Assembly: GCA_036655355.1 (NCBI GenBank)
Contig: JAVVQG010000002.1
Location: 62,001 to 126,000, forward strand
Direction of reading: 5' to 3'
DNA from: JAUNSR01 sp036655355
Lineage (GTDB): Bacteria; Bacteroidota; Bacteroidia; Bacteroidales; JAUNSR01
DNA: 64,000 nt
In this document: positions 25,951 to 33,920 of the stretch, piece after piece
Layout: every line of letters begins with the position of its first letter
How positions within the stretch are numbered: position 1 is the first letter of the stretch
Notes under the pieces: generated by a model
What the model saw: the letters and a program-made list of their open reading frames with translations, nothing else
Told to the model about the DNA's origin: nothing
Databases searched by the model: none
Position numbers and translations under genes: made by a program

Positions 25951-25988
25951 AATGTAATATTTAAGTTATTGATTAATAACAAAGCAGA

Positions 25989-26021
25989 AATTTCCCACAT
26001 TCTTTTTCAATGTGGGAAATT
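25989..26021 (-). other. Intercistronic hairpin in the sialic-acid operon
   Basis: A perfect 13-bp stem AATTTCCCACATT / AATGTGGGAAATT with a 7-nt loop lies between nanA and the sialidase-like gene. There is no clean T-run on the minus strand, so it may limit 3' degradation of the upstream message or cause partial termination. Confidence 0.6.
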
Positions 26022-26049
26022 ATTGAAGATGATTATCTCACATCACTCT

Positions 26050-26112
26050 CATACCCCTCTGTTTGGGTTAGATTTTATTGAAGGGGTATGCGCCGTCCAA
26101 AGTTTATACCCC
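26050..26112 (-). other. Competing ATACCCCT/AGGGGTAT hairpin elements
   Basis: CATACCCCT (26050-26058), AGGGGTATG (26082-26090) and ATACCCCTTT (26104-26113) lie just after the nanA stop. The middle element can pair with either flank, so two mutually exclusive stems are possible. Confidence 0.5.
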
Positions 26113-26119
26113 TTTCCTT

Positions 26120-27025
26120 TTATAAAAAGTTGATCTCTTTGAGATCTTTCTCCAATGATGCGTATTCCTCCGCTGTGAAAGGATCTATCGGCAAACGACA
26201 CGATCCACATTCAACCCCGATCAGATTCATAATCGCTTTTCCGCCTCTTACACCTCCTCCATATTTAATGATGATCTCAACTACTTCGATCGATCTCATT
26301 TGAAGTTCTCGGGCTTTCTCGATATCATTACTTTTCATCGCCTCAATAATCCCAAGATACACTTCCGGTAGGTAGTTGTAAGTACTTCCCACTCCGGCGG
26401 TAGCTCCTAAGCTGAGACCGGTTATCAAGATTTCATCATATCCGTGCAATACCTCGAAAGCGCCATGCTCCAAAGCCAAACATTCAGCCATCTCCATTAG
26501 GTTGTTATGCGTGAATTTAGTTCCTGCTAGATTTGGAATGCGTTTTTTCCCCTCTCTCAGAAACTCTGGAACAGATAAGGCAACCCCTGTCATAGAAGGC
26601 ATGTTGTAATAATAGAATGGTAAGTCAGAAGCACTTTGTGCAATAGGAACAAAAAAATCTATTAGACTTTTCACGTGCTGAGGTTTGAAAAATGAAGGTG
26701 CCATGGCTGCAATAGCATCCGCTCCAACAAGTTGTGCATGAGCAGCAAGTTCTTTGGCTTCCGGCAAAGAGTTACAACCGACATGTACGATCACTTTAAA
26801 CCGCTTATTAGCGGCCTCGATCCATTTAACAGCTAGCATTTTACGCTCCGAAACCGTCAGAGACAACGACTCTCCTGTGGTTCCGTTAATAAATACCCCG
26901 GCAATTCCGGAAGCCGCTATCTTATCGGCATAAGTATCAATTACTGAAAGATTGACCTCGCCATTCGAATCCAAAGGCGTAAAAGTAGCAGCTATCAGCC
27001 CTTCTAATTTGTGATGTATTTTCAT
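26120..27025 (-). CDS. nanA: N-acetylneuraminate lyase
   Basis: Cleaves Neu5Ac to N-acetylmannosamine and pyruvate in the cytoplasm. The 301-residue DapA-superfamily TIM barrel shows GTTGES (about 48-53), the catalytic Tyr in YYYNMP (about 138-143) and the Schiff-base Lys in AGTKFTHNN (Lys about 170). It follows the symporter gene in the same operon. The enzymes for the next steps (ManNAc epimerase, GlcNAc kinase, NagA/NagB) are not in the window. Confidence 0.93.
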   Translation of the reverse strand: MKIHHKLEGLIAATFTPLDSNGEVNLSVIDTYADKIAASGIAGVFINGTTGESLSLTVSERKMLAVKWIEAANKRFKVIVHVGCNSLPEAKELAAHAQLVGADAIAAMAPSFFKPQHVKSLIDFFVPIAQSASDLPFYYYNMPSMTGVALSVPEFLREGKKRIPNLAGTKFTHNNLMEMAECLALEHGAFEVLHGYDEILITGLSLGATAGVGSTYNYLPEVYLGIIEAMKSNDIEKARELQMRSIEVVEIIIKYGGGVRGGKAIMNLIGVECGSCRLPIDPFTAEEYASLEKDLKEINFL

Positions 27026-27072
27026 AAATAATTAATGAATAAAATATGTATATATAATAGTAAATTATTAAT

Positions 27073-29637
27073 CTATCGCTCTGAAACATTGACTTCTTCA
27101 TTTGGTTGTCGCACCAACAAACTGACCACATAACCAATTATGAAACAAGACAATAAACCTGTTGCAGAATAGAGTAAGAGATGTACGGTTTGGAGTTTCA
27201 CCAAAAGTAGTTGAATCACCACACTACCTGCCATTCCGGCCAAGGCTCCTGTGGAATTGGCTCGTTTCGTAAGCATACCCAAAAGAAATAAACCACCAAG
27301 ACTGCCTAATATCAACCCTAAAATCTTATTGAACTCATCCCACATCGATTTAATCTCCCAGGTAGCCATCATGTATGCGAATAAGATGCCGGCTCCTCCT
27401 AAAATAAAAGTTGCATACCGAGCTGTTTTCAGACTAAATTCAGATTGAGAGAAAAAACGAGTGTGTATATCCACAACATAAGCAGTAGCTGCGGAATTCA
27501 TACTGCTACTTAAAGTAGACATCGCTGCTGCAAATATGCCGGAAATTAATAATCCCGATACGCCATTGGGTAATCGTGAAAAAATATACCACGGGAGAAT
27601 CGCATCGCCATCATTAATTGATAAACTGAGATTGGCTGGTAGTTGCTGATAATAAACATAAAGAATGGTACCTGCGAAAAAGAATAATATCGTTGCAGGA
27701 ATTGTCATTACCGCATTCGTCAGGATGCTTTTACGAGCTTCTTTCTCTGTTTTAGTGGTGAGATATCGCTGCACAATGGTTTGATCCGTACCGTAAGTAG
27801 TTATATTGGTGAAGAAAGTTGCTACGATTACCGTCCAGAAGGTAGATTGCTTCCAGTCTAGGGCCATACTGCCGAGCGAAAATTTCCCTTGTTCATATGC
27901 ACGTTCAATAACCCCTCCAATCCCGAATGGCAACTCTGAGATAGCGATGATAATAACCAGTATTGCACCCCCTAAAAGCACCACGACCTGAAGGGCGTCC
28001 GTCCATACTACTGCCTCAATTCCCCCCATCATGGTATAAAGAAGGCTTAGGATTCCCATAACAGCGATACAGAAATAGATATCGAATCCGGTTACGACAT
28101 TGAGTGCGATAGCAGGAAGAAACATTACGATTCCCATTCGTCCAATCTGAAAAAGAATAAATATAAAGCTGCAGATCACTCGAATCGTATCGTTGAATCT
28201 CCGCCCAAGATATTCATAGGCTGTGGTTATATTTAATTTACGATAGAAGGGTAAAAATAATTTTATAATAATCGGTAATACCATGATAATCCCTGCATTC
28301 ATCATCAGATAACTCCAGTCTGATGCGTATGCTTTAGCCGGGATGGCCATGAACGTTATCGCGCTCAATGTAGTTCCAAAAATACTAAGACCAACCGCCC
28401 ACCAAGGCAAACGGCCACCTCCTTTAAAATAATCGTCAGTATTCTTCTGCTTTCTTGAAAAATACCAACCGATTCCCGCCAAAGAAGCAAAATAGAGAAT
28501 AATCACCAGCGTATTTAGGAATCCCAATCCGGTTTTCACCTCTTCAATATCTCCTTTCAAGATATCCGGCGTTCGAATTCCAGGCTTAATTTCGCCACTT
28601 ACCAGATAAAAAACATTCTCATCTTTGACTAAAGTCGTAGTAACCGGTAATGTATAAGGAGATTTACCTTTTGCAAACAAAGTATTTGTTATTGTGTGGT
28701 ATACACGGATTGAGTCATCGAATCCCGGATGATGAGCTGAAGCAGGACTTAGTTCGGGCACTCCTCCGAAAAACAAGATATGATTGCATCCCGTGGCCAT
28801 GGCTGTACCTGCCATTACGGGAAAAGAACCTTCTAACTTGCTCCATTTGTCTAACCGCGGATTATATGCATATCCATCCTGTAGCACCTCAACCATATCT
28901 CCATGATAATTCCTTCCGCTGAATAAATAGAAACATTTATCGAATCCGTCACTCTGCACTGCACTTACGGCAAATGAACGAGCTGCTCCCGGCCAAGACT
29001 TGAGTTTTTTCCAACCCTTCTCTTTTTCTGACAAAGAGAGGGTGAAGAAATGATTGGTAGCCTGGGGATCGAGCATCGATTCTTGTCCTCCCGCGATGTA
29101 GATTTTATCACCTATAATATTACCCGTTGCATGCGATAAAGGTACCGGAAGAGGAGGCCATTTGGAATCTATCACCAATTCTCCTTTCACTTCAGAAATT
29201 AGGAATACATCTCTGAAACATTCGGTTGAATCATTGCCTCCGATACAAAGGAGACCTCCACGTACGGGGATAGAAACGCCATAAGCGACAGGCTTTTCTA
29301 TCAAAGAGTATGAAATTTTCCACGTTGCATCAGCATCTGACAAATCGATATCGTAAATCGTTTTATGCCAAGTTTTAACTCCATTTTCCCAAGGTGGCCC
29401 GAAAGGAAAATTAGCGCCTCCAACAACAATCAACTTATCGTTGATTATACCGGCAAATGCACCTGCAACACCGGGGTTTTCAATCGCTGAATTTAGAGTA
29501 GGTAATTTTTGTGTGTTTTCCCATATGATGTTTTCCATTTCCGATCCCTGCCCGGCTCCATTTACACGTAGTGGAATCAGAATCAGTAGTAAACATAAAA
29601 GTAAAGTGTGTGTGGTATTAGAAAAGGTTCGATTCAT
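27073..29637 (-). CDS. Fusion of Kelch-type sialic-acid mutarotase with sodium:solute symporter
   Basis: An 854-residue two-part protein. After a signal sequence (about 8-28), residues 30-365 form a Kelch beta-propeller (repeats with VVGGANF, CIGGND, IAGGQES, LFSGRNY, LFFGGVP), like the NanM/YjhT N-acetylneuraminate mutarotases in their cyclically permuted form. From about residue 375 to 845 there are about 13 membrane segments of the SSS family, with the GRLPWWAVGLSIFGTTLSA motif in the first part. The propeller probably sits in the periplasm and converts alpha-Neu5Ac to beta-Neu5Ac next to the transporter. It lies 4 bp after the GntR gene and 47 bp before nanA. Confidence 0.85.
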   Translation of the reverse strand: MNRTFSNTTHTLLLCLLLILIPLRVNGAGQGSEMENIIWENTQKLPTLNSAIENPGVAGAFAGIINDKLIVVGGANFPFGPPWENGVKTWHKTIYDIDLSDADATWKISYSLIEKPVAYGVSIPVRGGLLCIGGNDSTECFRDVFLISEVKGELVIDSKWPPLPVPLSHATGNIIGDKIYIAGGQESMLDPQATNHFFTLSLSEKEKGWKKLKSWPGAARSFAVSAVQSDGFDKCFYLFSGRNYHGDMVEVLQDGYAYNPRLDKWSKLEGSFPVMAGTAMATGCNHILFFGGVPELSPASAHHPGFDDSIRVYHTITNTLFAKGKSPYTLPVTTTLVKDENVFYLVSGEIKPGIRTPDILKGDIEEVKTGLGFLNTLVIILYFASLAGIGWYFSRKQKNTDDYFKGGGRLPWWAVGLSIFGTTLSAITFMAIPAKAYASDWSYLMMNAGIIMVLPIIIKLFLPFYRKLNITTAYEYLGRRFNDTIRVICSFIFILFQIGRMGIVMFLPAIALNVVTGFDIYFCIAVMGILSLLYTMMGGIEAVVWTDALQVVVLLGGAILVIIIAISELPFGIGGVIERAYEQGKFSLGSMALDWKQSTFWTVIVATFFTNITTYGTDQTIVQRYLTTKTEKEARKSILTNAVMTIPATILFFFAGTILYVYYQQLPANLSLSINDGDAILPWYIFSRLPNGVSGLLISGIFAAAMSTLSSSMNSAATAYVVDIHTRFFSQSEFSLKTARYATFILGGAGILFAYMMATWEIKSMWDEFNKILGLILGSLGGLFLLGMLTKRANSTGALAGMAGSVVIQLLLVKLQTVHLLLYSATGLLSCFIIGYVVSLLVRQPNEEVNVSER

Positions 29638-29641
29638 AGAA

Positions 29642-30358
29642 TTATTTTTGTCGGTTTCTATTCAGTATTTTATATACTTTAAAGTGTTTTTCCAATGCCT
29701 GTCGATATTCATCACATTTCCCACCTCTCAATAAATCCAACAACATCGCATGCGTAACAATCTCATTATTATCTTTCAATTCAACATTGATGGGTTCTAT
29801 CAGCAATTTGAATTTCTCCTTCACAAAAGCCATGACCGGATGAATTATATCCTGAAATTCAATAATCGTTTTATTGCGTGTAATCTGATATAGTTTTGCA
29901 TGAAAAGAGAATTCATCCGAAATAGAATATTCATTATTCTCAAAAAGGGTGTTTAACTTCTCAATATCTTCCAATTCCTGAATATCCTGCGGGGTGATGT
30001 AATAAAAAAGGTCTTCACACATTCCAATCTCCAATGCAATTCGAAACTCAAGGATATCAAACAGCGTATTTTCACTCAGTATCCGAGGATCTACGATCTT
30101 TTTAATCGCGCCTAAGAACGTTGGCTCCTTCAACATCATGCCTCTTCTGGTGCGACATTCTATTAATCCCAGCATTTTCAGCCGACTAAGCGCTTCTCGT
30201 AAGACTGAACGCGCCACCCCTAAAGCGTTTGCCAATTCCATCTCATTCGGAATGCTGTCTCCCGGCAGAAGGTTATTCTTTCGAAAGTATGTTAAGAGTT
30301 GATCTTCTATTTGATCAACCAATGTGATGGCCTGGTTGTGTATCTTTAAATTATCCAT
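29642..30358 (-). CDS. GntR-family regulator, FadR subfamily (probable NanR)
   Basis: A 238-residue regulator with an N-terminal winged helix (about 15-80, motif IPNEMELANALGVARSVLREALSRLKMLGLI given in part) and a C-terminal all-helical FCD domain (about 90-225) with conserved metal/effector-binding His. Its stop is 4 bp from the symporter-fusion start, so it heads the operon. A palindrome matching the FadR-type TnGTnnnACnA operator lies about 30 bp before its start, suggesting autoregulation. The natural effector is likely Neu5Ac or an early catabolite (inference). Confidence 0.87.
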   Translation of the reverse strand: MDNLKIHNQAITLVDQIEDQLLTYFRKNNLLPGDSIPNEMELANALGVARSVLREALSRLKMLGLIECRTRRGMMLKEPTFLGAIKKIVDPRILSENTLFDILEFRIALEIGMCEDLFYYITPQDIQELEDIEKLNTLFENNEYSISDEFSFHAKLYQITRNKTIIEFQDIIHPVMAFVKEKFKLLIEPINVELKDNNEIVTHAMLLDLLRGGKCDEYRQALEKHFKVYKILNRNRQK

Positions 30359-30385
30359 TCGGAAGCTATTTGTGTTATTTGTATG

Positions 30386-30400
30386 ATTTGTCCTACAAAT
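30386..30400. promoter_or_regulatory. Putative GntR (FadR-type) operator
   Basis: ATTTGTCCTACAAAT is a 15-bp palindrome around a 3-bp centre; its core TTGTCCTACAA fits the FadR-subfamily consensus TnGTnnnACnA exactly. It lies 28 bp upstream of the gntR start and next to an imperfect -7-like sequence on the minus strand. Confidence 0.6.
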
Positions 30401-30569
30401 AAATATATTTAAGTTTAATTATCCATATTTTAATGCAATAATTTTAAGCAACAAAGCAATATTAAATCATATAACACTGATTATACAGCACTTACACCAT
30501 CGCTTTATTTTTTTTCAAAAAATTATCTAAAAAGGATCTGTAGGAGTTCAGAATCAGAAATAAACGACA

Positions 30570-30607
30570 AAGGGAAAGGAATCGGCTGCTACCAATTCCT
30601 TTCCCTT
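30570..30607. other. Isolated 13-bp hairpin
   Basis: AAGGGAAAGGAAT pairs perfectly with ATTCCTTTCCCTT across a 12-nt loop, between two divergent genes. T-runs are poor on both sides. It could mark the end of a small RNA or be a remnant. Confidence 0.5.
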
Positions 30608-30678
30608 AAAATTTTCACGCTCCTTCATTGGCGACTATTCGGTCATCAACGGCACGTTATAATTTATTTATTCCTGAG

Positions 30679-30709
30679 TTTGAGATGAACTTTCATTCCG
30701 TTTCATTTG
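30679..30709 (+). promoter_or_regulatory. Near-consensus promoter of the small membrane protein
   Basis: TTTG (30679-30682), 19 bp, then TTCATTTG (30702-30709), which differs from TAnnTTTG at one base. The ATG follows after about 50 bp. Confidence 0.5.
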
Positions 30710-30760
30710 TAGTGATTACAAAGAAGCTTCATTGTTTTTCACTATCTAAAAATAAGAATT

Positions 30761-31003
30761 ATGAGTTTTATCTGGTTCATTATTATCGGAGCAGTTTCCG
30801 GATTTATCGCCGGTAAATTGATGCGTGGGGGTGGTTTTGGGCTACTAGTCAACCTAATCGTAGGTATCATCGGCGGCCTACTCGGTGGTTGGGTATTTAG
30901 TTTATTCGGTCTTCACTCTTCAGGAATCATCGGTAGCTTAATCACTTCCGTAATTGGTGCCGTAATCTTTCTGTGGGTAATTTCACTCTTCAAGAAGAGT
31001 TAG
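30761..31003 (+). CDS. GlsB/YeaQ/YmgE-type small membrane protein
   Basis: An 80-residue inner-membrane protein with three hydrophobic segments and the glycine-rich pattern of the transglycosylase-associated family (GAVSGFIAGKLMRGGGFG, IVGIIGGLLGGWVF). Members are often induced by stress, but the molecular function is unknown. It stands alone between the sialic-acid regulator and decayed genes. Confidence 0.85.
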   Translation: MSFIWFIIIGAVSGFIAGKLMRGGGFGLLVNLIVGIIGGLLGGWVFSLFGLHSSGIIGSLITSVIGAVIFLWVISLFKKS

Positions 31004-31009
31004 AGGGAA

Positions 31010-31165
31010 TTAATATAGATGTCCGTTAGGAGCTATCATTATTCCGACATCATTTGTAGCTGCAGTAATGCCATGTTCATTTTTACCGGAAGAACCGGTT
31101 TTATGAGCTATAACGGCATTCTGCGGCAATTTTTGTTTGATAGAACCGGTCGAAGCTCTTTCCAT
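31010..31165 (-). pseudogene. Remnant of a class A beta-lactamase (C-terminal part)
   Basis: Reading the minus strand from an ATG at 31165 gives 51 residues containing LPQNAVIAHKTGSSG and GITAATNDVGIM followed by APNG. This is the KTG active-site motif and following strand of class A beta-lactamases of the PER/CfxA-like subgroup. The rest of the enzyme (SxxK, SDN, Omega loop) is missing: upstream is the Crp gene, downstream the frame stops 7 bp from the end of the convergent glsB-like gene. The fragment cannot be a functional enzyme. Confidence 0.75.
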
Positions 31166-31167
31166 TA

Positions 31168-31737
31168 TTATTTTTTTCTAATCTCCGCCCTAATCCGACT
31201 CAATGATTGTGGGGTGATGCGAAGATAAGAAGCAATATATTGGAGGGGTACTTCCTGCAAAATCCGGGGATATTGCTTCAATAGATTCTCATAACGCTCA
31301 CTGGCAGTAGGCTTTTCATAATTAAGCATACTCTCGTCATATTGTAAACAATATTGTTCGATGAGTCGTCGACCCAAGTTGGCCATACGCAAAGAGGATT
31401 CATAAAGCATGTTCAAGGTCTCTTTCGAAATCACATACGCTTTTACATCCGTCATCGCTTCGATGCTCATGTGCGATCGACCTCCGTTAACATACCCCCA
31501 GGATGAAAAGGTTATATCCCCCGGTAGAATAAACCACCAGGTATTGTCTTGCCCCTCAATCGTGCCATGACACCGCAATACACCTTCTTCTATCAGGTAA
31601 AGGTTATTATTACATCGCCCCTCCTCTATCAGATGCGCGTTCTTCGTAAAGTATTCAACCTCCATATTCGCCAACAGGAGAGACAAATCCGTTTCATTCA
31701 GACGATATTTTATTCTAAATCTCCTTAGGTTATCCAT
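31168..31737 (-). CDS. Crp/Fnr-family transcriptional regulator
   Basis: A 189-residue protein with an N-terminal cyclic-nucleotide-binding-type beta-roll (about 20-120) and a compact C-terminal HTH (about 150-187, YIASYLRITPQSLSRIR). This is the layout of the many cAMP-independent Crp-type regulators of Bacteroidota, whose ligands are mostly unknown. Its start codon overlaps the end of the decayed MATE gene, suggesting that pump and regulator once formed an operon. Confidence 0.88.
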   Translation of the reverse strand: MDNLRRFRIKYRLNETDLSLLLANMEVEYFTKNAHLIEEGRCNNNLYLIEEGVLRCHGTIEGQDNTWWFILPGDITFSSWGYVNGGRSHMSIEAMTDVKAYVISKETLNMLYESSLRMANLGRRLIEQYCLQYDESMLNYEKPTASERYENLLKQYPRILQEVPLQYIASYLRITPQSLSRIRAEIRKK

Positions 31738-32006
31738 GTTCCAATCCTTTGTTAAAAATAAAAGCCGCTTTCTTCTTCATCAGAAGACAAACGATTGCAA
31801 ATGTAAAAACCTCAGCCATGGGGGCTGTCATCCAAATACCTGTTATGCCGAAAAGAATCGGATAAACCGATAAACCGACCTACGATGATGCCGTCAATCA
31901 CATTCTGTAATCCGTATAAAACCAATCCCATGACGGCCGGTAAAGCATAATGAAATACAAGAGGCCCAATGGGGCGAGTCCCTAACGCGGTCGTTTTATT
32001 CTCCAT
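31730..32006 (-). pseudogene. MATE efflux gene with large internal deletion
   Basis: The first about 45 codons (from ATG 32006) match the N-terminus of MATE transporters (PIGPLVFHYALPAVMG, NVIDGIIVGRFIG). After position about 31870 the match continues in a different frame as a MATE C-terminus (YPILFGITGIWMTAPMAEVFTF) ending at 31730 inside the crp start. About 350 codons between the two ends are gone. The join lies at an 8-bp tandem GATAAACC (31861-31876). Confidence 0.8.
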
Positions 32007-32140
32007 TTATCAATTAAATATATAGTCGATACAAAAGTATGGGTTTCTAATCTGAGAAAATTTATCATTTGGTAAATACGATGAGGTATTCTTCAAACCT
32101 TTATAAACATATATTCAGATGATAAGTGGTTTTTTAATCG

Positions 32141-32148
32141 TACTTTTG
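32141..32148 (+). promoter_or_regulatory. Putative -7 box of the helicase gene
   Basis: TACTTTTG matches TAnnTTTG. No clear -33 TTTG is seen. A leader of about 85 nt would precede the helicase, as is common for cold-inducible DEAD-box genes. Confidence 0.5.
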
Positions 32149-32237
32149 TGCACTTACAATAAAAGCCGATGCTACTTCTCCCATCAGTTTATTTGTACAC
32201 TACATTTATTTAACGGCTATAAGTAGCTACGCACTCT

Positions 32238-33827
32238 ATGACATTTAAGGAACTTAATATCATCGAGCCTATTCTTGAGGCTCTGAAACAAGAGGGTTAT
32301 CAAACCCCGACTCCCATTCAGCAACAAGCAATTCCCGCTATCCTGAAAGGGAACGATATCTGGGCATGCGCTCAGACCGGCACCGGTAAAACCGCTGCAT
32401 TCGCTCTTCCGATCATCCAGAAACTTCATCAGGGAATCAATCCCGGTCGCGGAAAAGCGGTAAAGACACTCATTCTGACTCCTACGCGTGAACTTGCCGT
32501 TCAGATCGGCGAAAGTTTCGATGCATACGGGGCGAATACGCAATTGGAACATTGCGTTATTTTCGGAGGAATCGCTCAGAAATATCAAATCGAACGCATA
32601 AAAAGCGGTGTTGACATTATTATCGCTACGCCAGGACGATTACTTGACTTGATCAAACAAGGTTTGATTATTTTGAAAAGTATTGAATTTGTGGTATTGG
32701 ATGAGGCAGACCGAATGCTTGATATGGGATTCGCACACGATGTAAAACACATCTGCTCATTGCTTCCTAAAAAACGCCAAACGATGCTTTTCTCTGCAAC
32801 TCTACCAAAAGAGGTTGTGGCACTTGCCGGTTCTATTCTGAAAACTCCCGTAAAAATCGAAGTGAATCCTTCCGCTTCTACGGTAGACTCTATCGAACAG
32901 TCATTGTATTATGTAGAGAAACCAAATAAGATCAACCTACTTGTTTCGCTTTTGAAAGAGGGAGAGCAAGACTCGGTTCTTGTTTTTTCTCGTACAAAAC
33001 ATGGAGCGGATAAAATCGCCCGTGCTTTATCGAGCTCAAACATTCCGGCGGAAGCAATCCACGGAAACAAATCACAATTTGCCCGCCAAACTACGCTGAA
33101 CAACTTCAAAGAACGTAAAACTCGAGTTTTAGTGGCTACAGACGTTGCGGCACGAGGGATTGATATTGAAGGACTGACACATGTGGTAAACTTCGATCTT
33201 CCTGAAATCGCTGAAACATATGTGCATCGAATCGGCCGTACGGGTAGAGCCGGAATGAGCGGAGTAGCATTTTCGTTTGTTGACTCAGAACAGGCTAAGC
33301 TGGTAAAATTCATCGAACGACTGATCGGCAAACAAATAGCCGTTATAGAAGGTCATCGTTACGATGAAACTTTGCTTTCTAAGAAGAAACCTGCAACGGA
33401 TCAGAATGGAGAATTGACCGGCGAAGATTTCCGTCGACAGAAACGTGCCAATCAATTGAATATTGCAGCCGAACGTAGAGGTGCTCCGGAAGGCAGACCA
33501 CAACGTTCCACATACAGCCGAACTCGCGGAGAGGTGAGATCAAGACCATCGAATGCGATCTACGCAACATCTGAGAATTCATTCATCTCGGAAGGCTCTT
33601 ATCAGAAACGAACTCATAAAAGTCGTCCTCGTCCAACCGGGCGTCAGGAGTATCGTGCGTTCGACGCCCCGAAAGAGCGAGAAATTTATCAGGAACCGAT
33701 ACGTAAAGAAGCTGCACCAGCTGCATTTATAAAACCGGGGACTCGAAAAAGTTTTAATCCGAACTTCAACAATTCAAATCAGAAAGTAGCTTCGAAGCGT
33801 CCGTCTAATTCCAGAGGAAAAAGATAA
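32238..33827 (+). CDS. DEAD-box RNA helicase, RhlE-like
   Basis: ATP-dependent RNA helicase for ribosome assembly or RNA decay. All core motifs are present: Q-motif (TPIQQQAI), motif I AQTGTGKT, Ia PTREL, II DEAD, III SAT and VI HRIGRTGRAG within about 1-370. A long basic, low-complexity tail (about 380-529, rich in Arg, Lys, Ser, Pro) follows, as in RhlE and CsdA of Bacteroidota. Transcribed alone, ending at a strong terminator. Confidence 0.93.
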   Translation: MTFKELNIIEPILEALKQEGYQTPTPIQQQAIPAILKGNDIWACAQTGTGKTAAFALPIIQKLHQGINPGRGKAVKTLILTPTRELAVQIGESFDAYGANTQLEHCVIFGGIAQKYQIERIKSGVDIIIATPGRLLDLIKQGLIILKSIEFVVLDEADRMLDMGFAHDVKHICSLLPKKRQTMLFSATLPKEVVALAGSILKTPVKIEVNPSASTVDSIEQSLYYVEKPNKINLLVSLLKEGEQDSVLVFSRTKHGADKIARALSSSNIPAEAIHGNKSQFARQTTLNNFKERKTRVLVATDVAARGIDIEGLTHVVNFDLPEIAETYVHRIGRTGRAGMSGVAFSFVDSEQAKLVKFIERLIGKQIAVIEGHRYDETLLSKKKPATDQNGELTGEDFRRQKRANQLNIAAERRGAPEGRPQRSTYSRTRGEVRSRPSNAIYATSENSFISEGSYQKRTHKSRPRPTGRQEYRAFDAPKEREIYQEPIRKEAAPAAFIKPGTRKSFNPNFNNSNQKVASKRPSNSRGKR

Positions 33828-33860
33828 GCGTAGCAACGAACAGAATCATATTTTACATAG

Positions 33861-33920
33861 AAACCCCTTGTTCAGCCTGTATCCTTTAACGGATTCGGTA
33901 GAACAAGGGGTTTTTTATTT
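33861..33920. terminator. Bidirectional terminator
   Basis: AAACCCCTTGTTC pairs with GAACAAGGGGTTT. It is followed by TTTTATTT on the plus strand (helicase) and by a shorter T-rich side on the minus strand, serving the convergent phosphoesterase gene. Confidence 0.85.

Larger units (their letters stand above)
30359..30760. other. Divergent intergenic region, 402 bp
   Basis: Holds the putative GntR operator (30386-30400), an isolated strong hairpin (30570-30607), and a near-consensus promoter for the small membrane protein (30679-30709). No open reading frame is supported. Confidence 0.6.

Noticed and set aside
31019..31228. Plus-strand frame opposite the beta-lactamase remnant
   Set aside because: The minus strand carries the recognisable KTG-motif sequence; the plus frame has no features of a protein.
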